A stretch of 64,000 nt of DNA from NCEH01 sp043195095 (lineage in GTDB: Bacteria; Pseudomonadota; Alphaproteobacteria; Rhizobiales; Xanthobacteraceae): assembly GCF_043195095.1 (NCBI RefSeq), contig NZ_JBAFWN010000013.1, one strand, 5' to 3'. The translations under genes and the position numbers were made by a program. Position 1 is the first letter of the stretch. Each line of letters begins with the position of its first letter. Positions 41,951 through 50,807 of the stretch are shown here, piece after piece. Under the pieces are notes generated by a model that had not been told where the DNA came from, made no database searches, and saw nothing but the letters and a program-made list of their open reading frames with translations.

Positions 41951-43774
41951 CGCTGCTGGCCGAGCCGAGGCGGGAACATCATCGTAAAGCGCCTGGAAGA
42001 CCCGTTCCTCCGTCGCGTCGCGCTGCCTGCGGCCGTTTTCGATCACCTCGGAGACACGGTCAATCGCCTCCCGCTCACGACGGAGATTGGCATCGTCCTC
42101 CGGCAGCGGCTGGCGGCGCTGCTCGATCAGACGCGCGAGCGCAGCGACGCCACGCATCCACGGACTGAAGGATTCCGACAGCAGGTAGCGGCTCGTGCGC
42201 ATCGGATGGAGCCATTCGAGCGTCGCCGCAGTCCAGGGATTGGAGAGCGCGCGAACGAAGGGGCTGACCATGGCCTTGTAGAATTGCTCGTTCACCTCTG
42301 AAAGATGGCGAACCTGCTCGAACTCCGCGCGCGGCGTCGCGAACCGAAGATCCTCGACACGCCGCTCTTCGAACCGGACCGAGTATTCCGGCTTATCGCA
42401 GTCGGGATTGCCGGTCGGATTGTCGATCTTCATCTCGTAGAGGCCGGGGGCGAGGGTCTCGATTTCGCCGAGGCTTTCGAGGATCGCGCGATGTTCGAAC
42501 CGCGCCACCTTGGCTGACACGAAAATGCCGAGATGGCCCGCATGGGGGTTCGTCAGGTAGACAATGCGCTGACCGGCGGCCTTGAGATCGCTCGTATCCT
42601 TGTACACCACCGGGATCCAGCCGAGCGCCTGGTGCGGCGGGGTGATGTTGTCGCCGTAGGACGCGAAGATCACCAGCGGATTGCGAATACGCCGAAGGTC
42701 GGCGACGCAACCCTCGCAGATCCGCATCTTGCCCTCCTCGAGGCGATTGCCGATGAAGAGGTTCTCGACGATGGCGACGATCTCTTCCCGGCTGAGGAAA
42801 TAGAAGCCATTCCACCACCGCTCGAACTCGAGGAAGCGCTCCCGTTCCGTGTCGACATGCGTGAACAGGTTGGCATATTTCTCCCAGACGGCTTCGGGCT
42901 GAAGGTTTTCGAAATTGAAGGCGAGCCACGCACCGTCCAGGCGGCCGTCGTTGAGATCGGCGAGAAGGTGGGTGGCCCAGACGCCGCCGAGCAGCCCGCC
43001 CGCGATCCGCATCGGATTGACGCCCGATTCTCCCGCCCAATAGGAGAGCGGAGAGCCGTTGAGCACGGCGGGGCCGACCAAGCCTTCGCAATCCGCCGAG
43101 AGCAGGGTGATCGCCCAGCCGGCCTGACAGTTGCCATAGAGCACCGGAGGCTTGCCGGGGTGACGTTTGACCACGTCCTCGACGAAGCGTCCGAGCGCAT
43201 GCAGCACATCCGCCAGGGTCTGGCCCACGCAGGGTTCCGGAAAGAAGGAAACGAAATAGACCGGATAGCCCTCGTGCATGGCGATCCCAACCTCGGAGTC
43301 GCGCTTGAAGCCGCCGATGCCGGGCCCATGGCCGGCTCGAGGGTCGAGGATGACGACGGGTGGCTTCGCCGGATCGATACAATCCTCGATGCAATCGTCC
43401 CCGATCCGGGTGATCCGCAGGAGGGCGTAGTTGACAGGTCGTTCGAAACGGCGGGCATCGACCAGCGTCTCATAGTCGAAGTCGAGAAGCGGCGGCTTGC
43501 CGGCGCGCTCATGGGCGATCATGTTGTTGGCACGCTGGCGCAGCGTGTCCCAAAACAGAATCGACCGTTCGAAGACATCCCTCTGATAGGCCAAGGGATC
43601 ACCGATGTTGATCGGCAGTCCGACTGGATTCGCCGCGACGGCCGGTTCCAGGCTTTTCACCGTAGCCGCCGCTACGATATCCCGCCGAACAGCCAATTGC
43701 CGACCCGGCGACGCCTTCGGCTGGTCAACCAGCGCGGAATCCGATCTTGCTTCGGGCATCACCATCTCCATCAT
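41936..43774 (-). CDS. DUF3141 protein (PHA-synthase-like alpha/beta hydrolase)
   Basis: A 612-aa protein. The fold of alpha/beta hydrolases is shown by VVILDPRAGHGPGIGGF, the nucleophile motif YGNCQAGW (Cys ~214, compare G.C.G of PhaC), the acid in SYGDNITPP and the histidine in NPHAGHLGIFVS. It is related to poly-hydroxyalkanoate synthases, but the usual full-length PhaC motifs are absent. Its last residues run into the cupredoxin remnant, so the C-terminus may be altered. It lies with phasin, phaA and phaB. Confidence 0.85.
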   Translation of the reverse strand: MMEMVMPEARSDSALVDQPKASPGRQLAVRRDIVAAATVKSLEPAVAANPVGLPINIGDPLAYQRDVFERSILFWDTLRQRANNMIAHERAGKPPLLDFDYETLVDARRFERPVNYALLRITRIGDDCIEDCIDPAKPPVVILDPRAGHGPGIGGFKRDSEVGIAMHEGYPVYFVSFFPEPCVGQTLADVLHALGRFVEDVVKRHPGKPPVLYGNCQAGWAITLLSADCEGLVGPAVLNGSPLSYWAGESGVNPMRIAGGLLGGVWATHLLADLNDGRLDGAWLAFNFENLQPEAVWEKYANLFTHVDTERERFLEFERWWNGFYFLSREEIVAIVENLFIGNRLEEGKMRICEGCVADLRRIRNPLVIFASYGDNITPPHQALGWIPVVYKDTSDLKAAGQRIVYLTNPHAGHLGIFVSAKVARFEHRAILESLGEIETLAPGLYEMKIDNPTGNPDCDKPEYSVRFEERRVEDLRFATPRAEFEQVRHLSEVNEQFYKAMVSPFVRALSNPWTAATLEWLHPMRTSRYLLSESFSPWMRGVAALARLIEQRRQPLPEDDANLRREREAIDRVSEVIENGRRQRDATEERVFQALYDDVPASARPAAPPAV

Positions 43775-43886
43775 CTGATCTTAAGGGCGAGGAAGTTGAA
43801 CAGCGGCCAGAAATCCGGCTGCCGTGCCAGCCGCACGCCACGGTCTCGGCAAGACCCCGCGGGACGCTCGTCAACACTATATGCGG

Positions 43887-44324
43887 CTACGATGCCTTGA
43901 CGCTGCTTCCGGTGTCAGGGGTTCCATTTGCCTGCTGACGGATTTCGCCTGCGGTCTCCCGTGCCATGGTCGCACAGTAGTCTTGGACCTTCTGCGAGAG
44001 ATCGAGCCAAGTCTTCGTCTGCAACGACGTCTCTTCCAGGATGGCCGCCATGACGCTCGATTCTGCCGCGATCACATCCTGCGGTCGCCGGCACTGCACG
44101 AATTCCAGAAGCGAGCGTCCGATCCGCTCATTGGCGCCAAGGAGAGTGCTCATCTGAGCGCTGTATGTCTCGCCATAGGCCTTCTGCAGATCGGACGTGA
44201 AGGCCTGGAACCGCTTGAACTGGCCGTCGAGCTTGTCGGTACTGTCGGCGCCCGACAGTCCCCACCATGCGAATACAGCGTTCATGCGATCGAAACCAAC
44301 TGGCGCCTCATTCTTCGTGGCCAT
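43887..44324 (-). CDS. Phasin-family granule protein
   Basis: A 145-aa helical protein with the phasin pattern: FKRFQAFTSDLQKAYGETYSAQM, LLEFVQCRRPQDVIAAESSVMAAILEET and KVQDYCATMARETAGEI (partly quoted). Phasins coat PHB granules and control their size. It is 84 bp ahead of phaA and follows the DUF3141 gene by ~110 bp. Confidence 0.82.
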   Translation of the reverse strand: MATKNEAPVGFDRMNAVFAWWGLSGADSTDKLDGQFKRFQAFTSDLQKAYGETYSAQMSTLLGANERIGRSLLEFVQCRRPQDVIAAESSVMAAILEETSLQTKTWLDLSQKVQDYCATMARETAGEIRQQANGTPDTGSSVKAS

Positions 44325-44408
44325 TGTTCTCTCCTTGATTGTTTGGTTGCAGTTTCAGGAACGCGACATTCGATTTGCTGCGATGGGTCGCTTTTTACGC
44401 TCTCGCGG

Positions 44409-45596
44409 TCAGTGGAGAGCCTCAAGCGCCAAAGCGACCCCCTGACCGCCGCCGATGCACAGTGTCACCAATCCGCGGCGGAGACCGTCCCGGTGCATCG
44501 CGTGAAGGAGGCGGGTCGTCAGCACGGCTCCTGTCGCACCGATCGGATGGCCATGTGCGATGGCGCCGCCCTCGACATTGACGATGTCCTCCGGGAGCCC
44601 GAGCTCTCCGATGAGCGCCAAGACGATCGCCGCGAAGGCCTCGTTGATTTCCACGCGCTCGACGTCGCCGAGCGTCCAGCCAGCGCGATCCAAGGCCTGC
44701 CGAACCGCGGGAACCGGCCCGAGACCGAACAGGCCGGGTTCGACCGCGCCGACCCCGAAGGCCACAAGACGAGCCATCGGCGTCAGGCCGTGCTTCTCGG
44801 CCCAGCGGGCATCCGCAACGATCATGCCCGCGGCGCCGCTGTTGAGGCCCGGTGCATTGCCGGCGGTAATGGTTCCATCCTTGCGGAAAGCCGGCTTCAG
44901 CTTGGCCAGCGACTCCAGCGTTGCGTCCGGGCGGTTGTGCTCATCCTTGTCGAAGATCGTCGGCCCCTTGCGACCGGGGATTTCGATCGGCGCGATCTCG
45001 GCATTGAACTTGCCGGCCGCCTGCGCCGCGCCAAAGCGCCGCTGCGTCCGCTCCGCCCAGCGGTCCTGCGCCTCGCGCGTCACCTGAAACTTGCTGACGA
45101 GGTCCTCGGTCACCAAGCCCGAGTGGTGATCGGAAAAGGCATCGTTGAGGCCATCGCGCAGCATGCTGTCGTAGATCTGGGCATCGCCCATGCGGTAGCC
45201 CCACCGTCCGCCCGACATCAGGTAGGGCGATTGGTCCATGTTCTCCATGCCGCCGGCGATGGCGCTCTCGGCGAGGCCGAGCATGATCTCCTGCGCGGCG
45301 GTCGCGATCGCCTGCGCACCCGAACCACACACCCGGTTGATGGTCATCGCCGGAACGCCGGCCGGAACGCCGGCCTTGATCGCCGCCTGCCGCGCCGGGT
45401 TCATCTTGGCGCCGGCCTGGACGACCTGCCCCATCACCACGGCGCCGATCGCACCGTCTGCGATCTTCGCGCGGATCAATATTTCCTTGATCACGGCGGC
45501 CCCGAGCTCGGGGGCGCCTATGTCTTTCAGCGTTCCGCCATACGTGCCGATGGCTGTCCGCACCGGGGTGCAGAGCACGACGTTCGACTGTGCCAT
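44409..45596 (-). CDS. phaA: Acetyl-CoA C-acetyltransferase (PhaA-type thiolase)
   Basis: A 395-aa protein with the three thiolase catalytic regions: NRVCGSGAQA (nucleophile Cys ~89), GHPIGATGA (His ~348) and CIGGGQGVA (Cys ~378). It condenses two acetyl-CoA to acetoacetyl-CoA for PHB or related pathways. The downstream gene on this strand in transcript order is the phasin. phaB is encoded just upstream. Length is typical (393 aa). Confidence 0.93.
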   Translation of the reverse strand: MAQSNVVLCTPVRTAIGTYGGTLKDIGAPELGAAVIKEILIRAKIADGAIGAVVMGQVVQAGAKMNPARQAAIKAGVPAGVPAMTINRVCGSGAQAIATAAQEIMLGLAESAIAGGMENMDQSPYLMSGGRWGYRMGDAQIYDSMLRDGLNDAFSDHHSGLVTEDLVSKFQVTREAQDRWAERTQRRFGAAQAAGKFNAEIAPIEIPGRKGPTIFDKDEHNRPDATLESLAKLKPAFRKDGTITAGNAPGLNSGAAGMIVADARWAEKHGLTPMARLVAFGVGAVEPGLFGLGPVPAVRQALDRAGWTLGDVERVEINEAFAAIVLALIGELGLPEDIVNVEGGAIAHGHPIGATGAVLTTRLLHAMHRDGLRRGLVTLCIGGGQGVALALEALH

Positions 45597-45629
45597 GTGG
45601 ATGTCCTTTCGATTTCCCGGGGGGTGGCC

Positions 45630-46373
45630 CTATGCCATGTACTGGCCGCCATTGGCGGTGACCGTTGAGCCGGTGATGAACGTCGCATCCTCGCTCACCA
45701 GGAACTGGACGATGCGTGCGACCTCGTCGGCATTGCCCAGCCGCCCGACAGGGATTTGCCCCTCGATCCTTGCGAGAACATCTTCAGACATGGCACCGAC
45801 CATGTCCGTCGTGATGTAGCCGGGCGCGACCGCGTTCACGGTGATGCCCCTCGACGCCGTCTCGAGCGCGAGCGCTTTGGTGAAACCAAGGATGCCAGCC
45901 TTCGCGGCTGCATAGTTGGTCTGACCAAGCTGCCCCTTCTGACCGTTGATCGAGGAAATATTGACGATCCGGCCGAAGCCGTGATCACGCATGGCGCCGA
46001 TGACTGCTCGGCACATGTTGAAGCAGGAGGTGAGGTCGGTCGCGATGACCTCGCCCCACTGGGCAGATGTCATCTTGTGCAGCATGGCATCGCGGGTGAT
46101 GCCCGCATCGTTGACGAGGATCTCAACCGGTCCGCCGAGGTCGTTCGCCACGCTGGCCACGCCATCCTGGCAGGCGTCAAAATCGGCAACATCCCATTTG
46201 TAGACTGGGATACCGGTATCGCCCGAGAACGCGTCGGCCGCTGTCGCGTTTCCGTGGTAGACGGCCGCAACCGCGTATCCCGCATTCTTGAAGCGACGCG
46301 CAATCGCGGCGCCGATCCCTCGCGTTCCGCCGGTGATGATCGCCACGCGCTTGGTGAGGTCATCTGCATTCAT
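45630..46373 (-). CDS. phaB: Acetoacetyl-CoA reductase (PhaB-type SDR)
   Basis: A 247-aa short-chain dehydrogenase. TGGTRGIGAAIA (cofactor loop, NADPH-type), NDAGITRD, ISSINGQKGQLGQTNYAAAKAG (catalytic Ser, Tyr, Lys, quoted in part) and VAPGYITTDM match PhaB. It reduces acetoacetyl-CoA to 3-hydroxybutyryl-CoA. It starts 4 bp after the sigma-factor gene and ends 33 bp before phaA, so one operon is likely. Confidence 0.92.
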   Translation of the reverse strand: MNADDLTKRVAIITGGTRGIGAAIARRFKNAGYAVAAVYHGNATAADAFSGDTGIPVYKWDVADFDACQDGVASVANDLGGPVEILVNDAGITRDAMLHKMTSAQWGEVIATDLTSCFNMCRAVIGAMRDHGFGRIVNISSINGQKGQLGQTNYAAAKAGILGFTKALALETASRGITVNAVAPGYITTDMVGAMSEDVLARIEGQIPVGRLGNADEVARIVQFLVSEDATFITGSTVTANGGQYMA

Positions 46374-46377
46374 TGTG

Positions 46378-47058
46378 TTATCCGTTCTCAGGCGGCGTCT
46401 CGGTCTCGTCAGCGAGGCCCCGAGCTCGCCGGCGAATGCGCTCGGCCTCATCGCACCGGCAATCGAGGAAGCCGTGGACCGGACATGTCAGGCACATTTC
46501 CTCGAGCCTCTTGCGGAGCGCCTGGCGCCCGCGGTGAAGCCGGACCGCGATGTTGTTGAGCGTGGTGCCGAGGCTCGCGGCGATCCGATCCCGCGGCTCG
46601 CCAAGAATGTCGGAGCGCCAGACGACATCGGCATATTCGGGCTTGAGCGTCGGCAGCAATTTATGGAGGCAGCTGCAGACGGCCTCATCGGTTTCTCGAT
46701 CCGGCTCGATCGCCAGGTTCTCGACGTCCGACTGCTCCATGTCGACCTCCCGGCGACGCCGCCTGATGGCGCGTCGCTGGTGATCGACGAGTGTCGTCGC
46801 CAGTATGCGCCCGAGCCAACCGCGGACCGTGCGGACGTCCCGCAATTGCCAGGCGCGCTCGATCGCCCGGAGCGAGAACTGCTGCAACAACTCTTCAGCC
46901 TCGTCCCGGCTGCCCACCCGATGATGCAAAAAGACCAGAAACTCCTCGCGTGCCTCGACAAGCGCTCGTCGTACAGCCGCGTCCGCTGGTTTTGCGGCGT
47001 CCTCTCCTTCCGGATCACTGCCCGAATGCTGAGCATTCGTCTCACGCCTGTTGGTCAT
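46378..47058 (-). CDS. ECF-like sigma factor with Cys/His C-terminal tail
   Basis: A 226-aa protein. Sigma region 2 (EEAEELLQQFSLRAIERAWQLRD, as DEAEELLQQFSLRA) and region 4 (EYADVVWRSDILGEPRDRIAASLG and LNNIAVRLHRGRQALRKRL, quoted in part) are clear. The C-terminus adds CLTCPVHGFLDCRCDEAERIR, a C..C..H....C.C cluster resembling metal-sensing CorE-type tails. It heads the phaB-phaA-phasin operon. Its metal or redox sensing is inferred. Confidence 0.85.
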   Translation of the reverse strand: MTNRRETNAQHSGSDPEGEDAAKPADAAVRRALVEAREEFLVFLHHRVGSRDEAEELLQQFSLRAIERAWQLRDVRTVRGWLGRILATTLVDHQRRAIRRRRREVDMEQSDVENLAIEPDRETDEAVCSCLHKLLPTLKPEYADVVWRSDILGEPRDRIAASLGTTLNNIAVRLHRGRQALRKRLEEMCLTCPVHGFLDCRCDEAERIRRRARGLADETETPPENG

Positions 47059-47072
47059 CGTCTAGCCAGATC

Positions 47073-47087
47073 TTTCAACGGTTGAAA
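47073..47087. repeat. Palindrome upstream of the sigma gene
   Basis: TTTCAAC-G-GTTGAAA is a perfect 7-bp inverted repeat with one central base, 15 bases upstream of the sigma-factor start. It could be a regulator-binding site. Confidence 0.4.
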
Positions 47088-47156
47088 CGTCCTCTTGAGA
47101 CGTCTCTGCCAAAACCAGACAGGATTTAACGTTACGGCCGCGACCGCCCACGTTCT

Positions 47157-47170
47157 TTAACGCAGATCAA
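47157..47170. promoter_or_regulatory. FNR/FixK-like box 4
   Basis: On the minus strand TTGATCTGCGTTAA: perfect left half, right half GTTAA. It lies between the divergent sigma-factor gene and the 156-aa plus-strand gene. Confidence 0.45.
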
Positions 47171-47321
47171 GCTTTCTGTTGCCGGTCGTCGCTACGAATC
47201 CGTCTCGGATATCAGCCTTTTCGCCGCGATGGGCTGATGTCCTGGCGGGATCGGAACGGACCGAACTCTCGCCGGCACGTCGTGCACCATCTTAGGTCGT
47301 TGGCCAGCGGTGGGAGAGCAA

Positions 47322-47792
47322 ATGACCATGCGAGCAATGAGAGTCGGGGTGGCGCTGGGTCTGATCCTGCTTTCCGGATTGGTCCACACAGCAATGGCGG
47401 CCCCTAGCGGCGACAGCAGAGTCGTCGGCGAGGTCCAGATCTATATGGGAATCCTGCCGGCGGAATTAGTCCGCGGTCATCCGCAAGGCCACACGGAGAA
47501 TTCCATGCATGGCGGGCAGCCGATGGCCCGCGGGCAATTCCATATCGTTGTTGCACTCTTCGACGTCAGGAGTGGACGCCGTCTCACCGGCGCCGACGTC
47601 TCGGCCCGCGTCTCCGAAATCGGACTTGCTGGGAGCCAGAAGAACCTCAATCCGATGGAGATCGCGGGCACCGAAAGCTACGGCAACTACTTTGAAATGC
47701 AGGGCAATGGACCGTTTCGGATCAGCCTGACAATTCGCCTGCGGGACCGGGCGCAGGACATCAAGGTGGAATTCGAAGAACGGCATCAGTAA
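47322..47792 (+). CDS. Exported hypothetical protein
   Basis: A 156-aa protein with signal peptide (VGVALGLILLSGLVHTAMA). The mature body contains VYMGILPAEL-like QIYMGILPAELVRGHP, NSMHGGQPMARG and FEMQGNGPFRISLTIRL. It resembles conserved periplasmic proteins in heavy-metal gene clusters, but I assign no function. A GGGAG ribosome site fits 47322. Confidence 0.72.
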   Translation: MTMRAMRVGVALGLILLSGLVHTAMAAPSGDSRVVGEVQIYMGILPAELVRGHPQGHTENSMHGGQPMARGQFHIVVALFDVRSGRRLTGADVSARVSEIGLAGSQKNLNPMEIAGTESYGNYFEMQGNGPFRISLTIRLRDRAQDIKVEFEERHQ

Positions 47793-48217
47793 TAGCGACT
47801 GTGAAGTGATCGATCGAGCGCGTCGGTCATGTCGATGAACGAGGCGCTGCCATTTGTGACTACGCCGGTCAGAGAGGTGAAACCGCAGCGAGTCGTTCAA
47901 ATGGAACGGATGCATTTCCACTCGGAAGAATATCAACTCCACAATAGTACAGGGCCAGCGCATATGGCCGATTGCGGGGCCCGATGGCGCTGGACGGGTC
48001 GACGCCGGCCATACGAACAGGCTCACTATGATGCAAGACTACATCACTGATCGGGAGCGCCAAGACAAACGCAAGACCGCGGGCTTGCAATCCCTCACGG
48101 CGCGCGCTGCGATTTCCTTCGGCGCTTCGCACGGCGCAAGTGGCGATCTTTAACCTGCGGCAAAGCTCTCACTGCGATTTCAGCTTTCCTCAGTGCCTCA
48201 GTCGACAGGAGGCAGAC
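47793..48217. other. 425-bp gap, no gene recognised
   Basis: A 41-aa frame at 48030-48155 (DYITDRERQDKRKTAGLQ at its start) lacks a good ribosome site and is not called. Other frames look accidental. Confidence 0.4.
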
Positions 48218-48592
48218 ATGGATTGGATCTCCCAGAACTGGATCTGGATCGCACTTGCAATTGGCGCATTCTTCTTCATGACCCGCATGGGCGGCCGCGG
48301 AATGGGCCGATCGGCAAGCCACAGCCACGGAAGCGGGCAAGACGGCCCACCATCCGACGCTGGAGCCGGTCCGCGGTCGGTTCTTGATCCCGTAAGCCGG
48401 CAGTCTGTCAGCGGCAGTTCGTCGATATCTTCGGTCTATCGGGAGCGCGCCTACTATTTCGAGTCCCGCGAAAACCGTGAGGCGTTCGAGGCCGATCCCG
48501 AAAAGTATCTGACCGGGATGGCTGCTTCGGGCCAAGCGATCGATAACCAGCGCGACGACAACCATCCCCAGCACCACCGACATGGCTGCTAG
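48218..48592 (+). CDS. YHS-domain membrane protein
   Basis: A 124-aa protein: one N-terminal membrane helix (WIWIALAIGAFFFM), a His/Gly linker and a C-terminal YHS domain (LDPVSRQSVSGSSS...YYFESRENREAFEADPEKYL). The first Cys of the usual DPVCGM metal motif is Ser here (DPVSRQSV). The C-terminus is His-rich. YHS domains bind metal in copper or mercury proteins. Start 48218 has a CAGGAGG ribosome site. Confidence 0.85.
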   Translation: MDWISQNWIWIALAIGAFFFMTRMGGRGMGRSASHSHGSGQDGPPSDAGAGPRSVLDPVSRQSVSGSSSISSVYRERAYYFESRENREAFEADPEKYLTGMAASGQAIDNQRDDNHPQHHRHGC

Positions 48593-48655
48593 GGCGCAGA
48601 GGTCCCGGACCGTTCGGCTTGGTTCCAATACGGGTAGAGAACCTCAGAGGCCGGA

Positions 48656-50059
48656 ATGAACCAAACGGGCACGATCGAAAACCGGACGTTCGACGAGATT
48701 CGGATCGGTGACACCGCCAGCATCGTCCATACGCTCGTCCGAAAGGACGTCGAGCTCTTTGCCGTCATGTCGGGGGACGTCAATCCCACTCATGTCGATG
48801 AAGCGTTCGCCAAGAGCGATCTGTTTCACAAGATCGTAGCACACGGCATGTGGGGCGGTGCCCTTATCTCGACCATTCTCGGCACCGAGCTGCCAGGCCC
48901 AGGCACCGTCTATTTTGGCCAGACTCTTCGTTTCCATCGCCCAGTTGGTCTCGGCGACACCATCACGGTGACCGTGCGGGTCGCCGAAAAGATTGAAGAC
49001 GGGCATCGCGTCCTTCTCGACTGCAAGGCGGTCAATCAGCTCGGTGAGATCGTCATCAGTGGAATTGCAGATGTGATCGCGCCAACGGAGAAAATCTCTC
49101 GCCAGCGCACGATTCTGCCAGAGGTAGAGTTCGTCGAGAAAGGGCGTTGGCATCGCCATCTCATGAAATTGGTCCAAGGTCTTGAGCCAATTCGCACGGC
49201 TGTGGTGCATCCCGTCGATACGACATCACTACTCGGCGCGATCGAGGCTGCTCAACAGAAGCTGATCGTCCCCATCCTGGTCGGACCTGAGGCAAAGATT
49301 CGGGCCGCTGCTCAGCAAGCTGCGCTCGATCTGTCCCCCTTTGAAATCGTCCCAACGGAGCACAGCGATGCTGCGGCGGCACAGGCGGTCGCGATGGCGC
49401 GTGCCGGCAAGGTCGGGGCCTTGATGAAGGGGGCGCTGCACACCGATGAACTCATGGGCGCCGTAGTGGATCGCGATCATGGACTGCGGACCGCGCGGCG
49501 GGTCAGCCATGTGTTCGCGATCGACGCGCCACGCTATCCACGCCCGCTCTTCATCACCGACGCGGCGATCAATATCAATCCCAATCTCGACGACAAGCGC
49601 GACATCGTGCAGAACGCGATCGACTTGGCTCATGCCCTGGGACTCGCGACGCCGAAGGTAGCCGTCCTGTCGGCCGTCGAGACGGTGTCGTCGAAGATTC
49701 CATCGACACTCGACGCCGCAGCTCTCTGCAAGATGGCGGACCGCGGCCAGATCACCGGCGCGCTCCTCGACGGCCCGCTCGCGTTCGACAATGCCGTTTC
49801 CATCGATGCGGCAACGACGAAGGGCATCATCACTCCCGTCGCGGGCCAAGCAGACATCCTCCTTGTGCCTGACCTCGAGGCCGGAAACATGCTGGCGAAG
49901 CAGCTTGAATATCTTGCCGAGGCCGAAGTCGCCGGCATCGTGCTGGGCGCGCGTGTCCCGATCATCCTGACCAGCCGTGCAGGCACGACGGCCGCGCGGT
50001 TGGCCTCCTGTGCCATCGCGCTTCTGCTCGCCCGCTATAGGGCCGGTATCCGGCCGTGA
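48656..50059 (+). CDS. Bifunctional MaoC hydratase - phosphate acyltransferase
   Basis: A 467-aa fusion. Residues 1-135 are a hotdog MaoC-like (R)-enoyl-CoA hydratase domain (LFAVMSGDVNPTHVDEAFA, HGMWGGALIS). Residues ~160-467 are a phosphate acetyl/butyryltransferase (VPILVGPEAKIRAAA, GALMKGALHTDELM, VTDAAINI-like LFITDAAININPNLD, TLDAAALCKMADRG). The hydratase supplies (R)-3-hydroxyacyl-CoA to PHA and the transferase releases acyl-phosphate. Acetate kinase, its usual neighbour, is not here. Confidence 0.9.
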   Translation: MNQTGTIENRTFDEIRIGDTASIVHTLVRKDVELFAVMSGDVNPTHVDEAFAKSDLFHKIVAHGMWGGALISTILGTELPGPGTVYFGQTLRFHRPVGLGDTITVTVRVAEKIEDGHRVLLDCKAVNQLGEIVISGIADVIAPTEKISRQRTILPEVEFVEKGRWHRHLMKLVQGLEPIRTAVVHPVDTTSLLGAIEAAQQKLIVPILVGPEAKIRAAAQQAALDLSPFEIVPTEHSDAAAAQAVAMARAGKVGALMKGALHTDELMGAVVDRDHGLRTARRVSHVFAIDAPRYPRPLFITDAAININPNLDDKRDIVQNAIDLAHALGLATPKVAVLSAVETVSSKIPSTLDAAALCKMADRGQITGALLDGPLAFDNAVSIDAATTKGIITPVAGQADILLVPDLEAGNMLAKQLEYLAEAEVAGIVLGARVPIILTSRAGTTAARLASCAIALLLARYRAGIRP

Positions 50060-50219
50060 CAGGCGCAATCATGGTCCAAGATGTCGGATCTTTGATCTAG
50101 CGATCCAAGTCGGTCTCATTCAAACCGGCGGGCCTCGACATGAAGCTACGAGCAATGTCTGTTCGTGCGTGCTTCCAGAGCTTGATCATGCATTTCACTC
50201 AACATTCGCGGCTCGCCAT
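50060..50219. other. Gap without gene
   Basis: 160 bp between the convergent MaoC-PTA and TPM genes. No hairpin with T-run or frame stands out. Confidence 0.4.
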
Positions 50220-50807
50220 CTACGCCCGTGGATAGTGCATTTCCAGTGTGGCGGCGCAGGCTTCTATACTGCCGATGAGGCCATCCGCAATCGAATTGCC
50301 GGGCTTCGGCGCTGTCATGAAGGTGGCAATGGCCCTGTTCCAGGCGGCTTCGCCGACGCATGTGTGGAGGGCGTTGTCGGCCAAAATCTCAACATGGCGT
50401 TCGCCCAAGGACACGAAGAGCAGCATGCCGGGACGATGTTCGTGGTCGGCCAGGATCCGTGCCGCAAACTCACGACGGGCCAAGCCGACACAGTGCTCGC
50501 GCTTGATCCGGCCAGGCACGAGCAACAAACGTAGAGGCAACCAATCAAAGATCAGAGCCGAGCTCGCGAACGTCCCCGCCTGGATCAGAAAGCCGATGGG
50601 GAGTGGCAATAGCGGCCAGAAGATCGCCAATAGGCCTCCGACTGCAAGGGCGGCTGCAGCCGCCCATATCAGCGGAAAAAGCAAATACCGATCGCTGAGC
50701 GGAGTGACCACCAACGCGAAGTGTGCGCCAGTGCGCCGTTCAACGGTCGTCATAAGCTCGTGTAGGCGTCGGCTGTCGTCGTCGGACATGCATTTCATCT
50801 TCATCAC
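50220..50807 (-). CDS. TPM-domain protein, membrane-anchored (second in operon)
   Basis: A 195-aa protein. Its N-terminus (SRRLHELMTTVERRTGAHFALVV) and C-terminus (MLLFVSLGERHVEILADNALH) follow the TPM domain, with two membrane helices between them (LIWAAAAALAVGGLLAIF...). The gene overlaps the TPM/YgcG gene by 4 bases. Probably part of a LemA-TPM membrane system of unknown function. Confidence 0.82.
   Translation of the reverse strand: MMKMKCMSDDDSRRLHELMTTVERRTGAHFALVVTPLSDRYLLFPLIWAAAAALAVGGLLAIFWPLLPLPIGFLIQAGTFASSALIFDWLPLRLLLVPGRIKREHCVGLARREFAARILADHEHRPGMLLFVSLGERHVEILADNALHTCVGEAAWNRAIATFMTAPKPGNSIADGLIGSIEACAATLEMHYPRA

Noticed and set aside
41569..42168. Plus-strand 199-codon frame near the end of the FNR-type gene
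   Set aside because: It overlaps the minus-strand DUF3141 end and the cupredoxin remnant, and its text is not protein-like.
43824..45668. A 614-codon plus-strand frame over the phasin and thiolase genes
   Set aside because: No family and no signal. The opposite strand has phasin and thiolase motifs.
48030..48155. A 41-codon plus-strand frame before the YHS gene
   Set aside because: No good ribosome site, no family, and its composition is ordinary.
50091..50104. TTGATCTAGCGATC as another FNR box
   Set aside because: The second half does not match ATCAA or TTAA and there is no gene placed for control.
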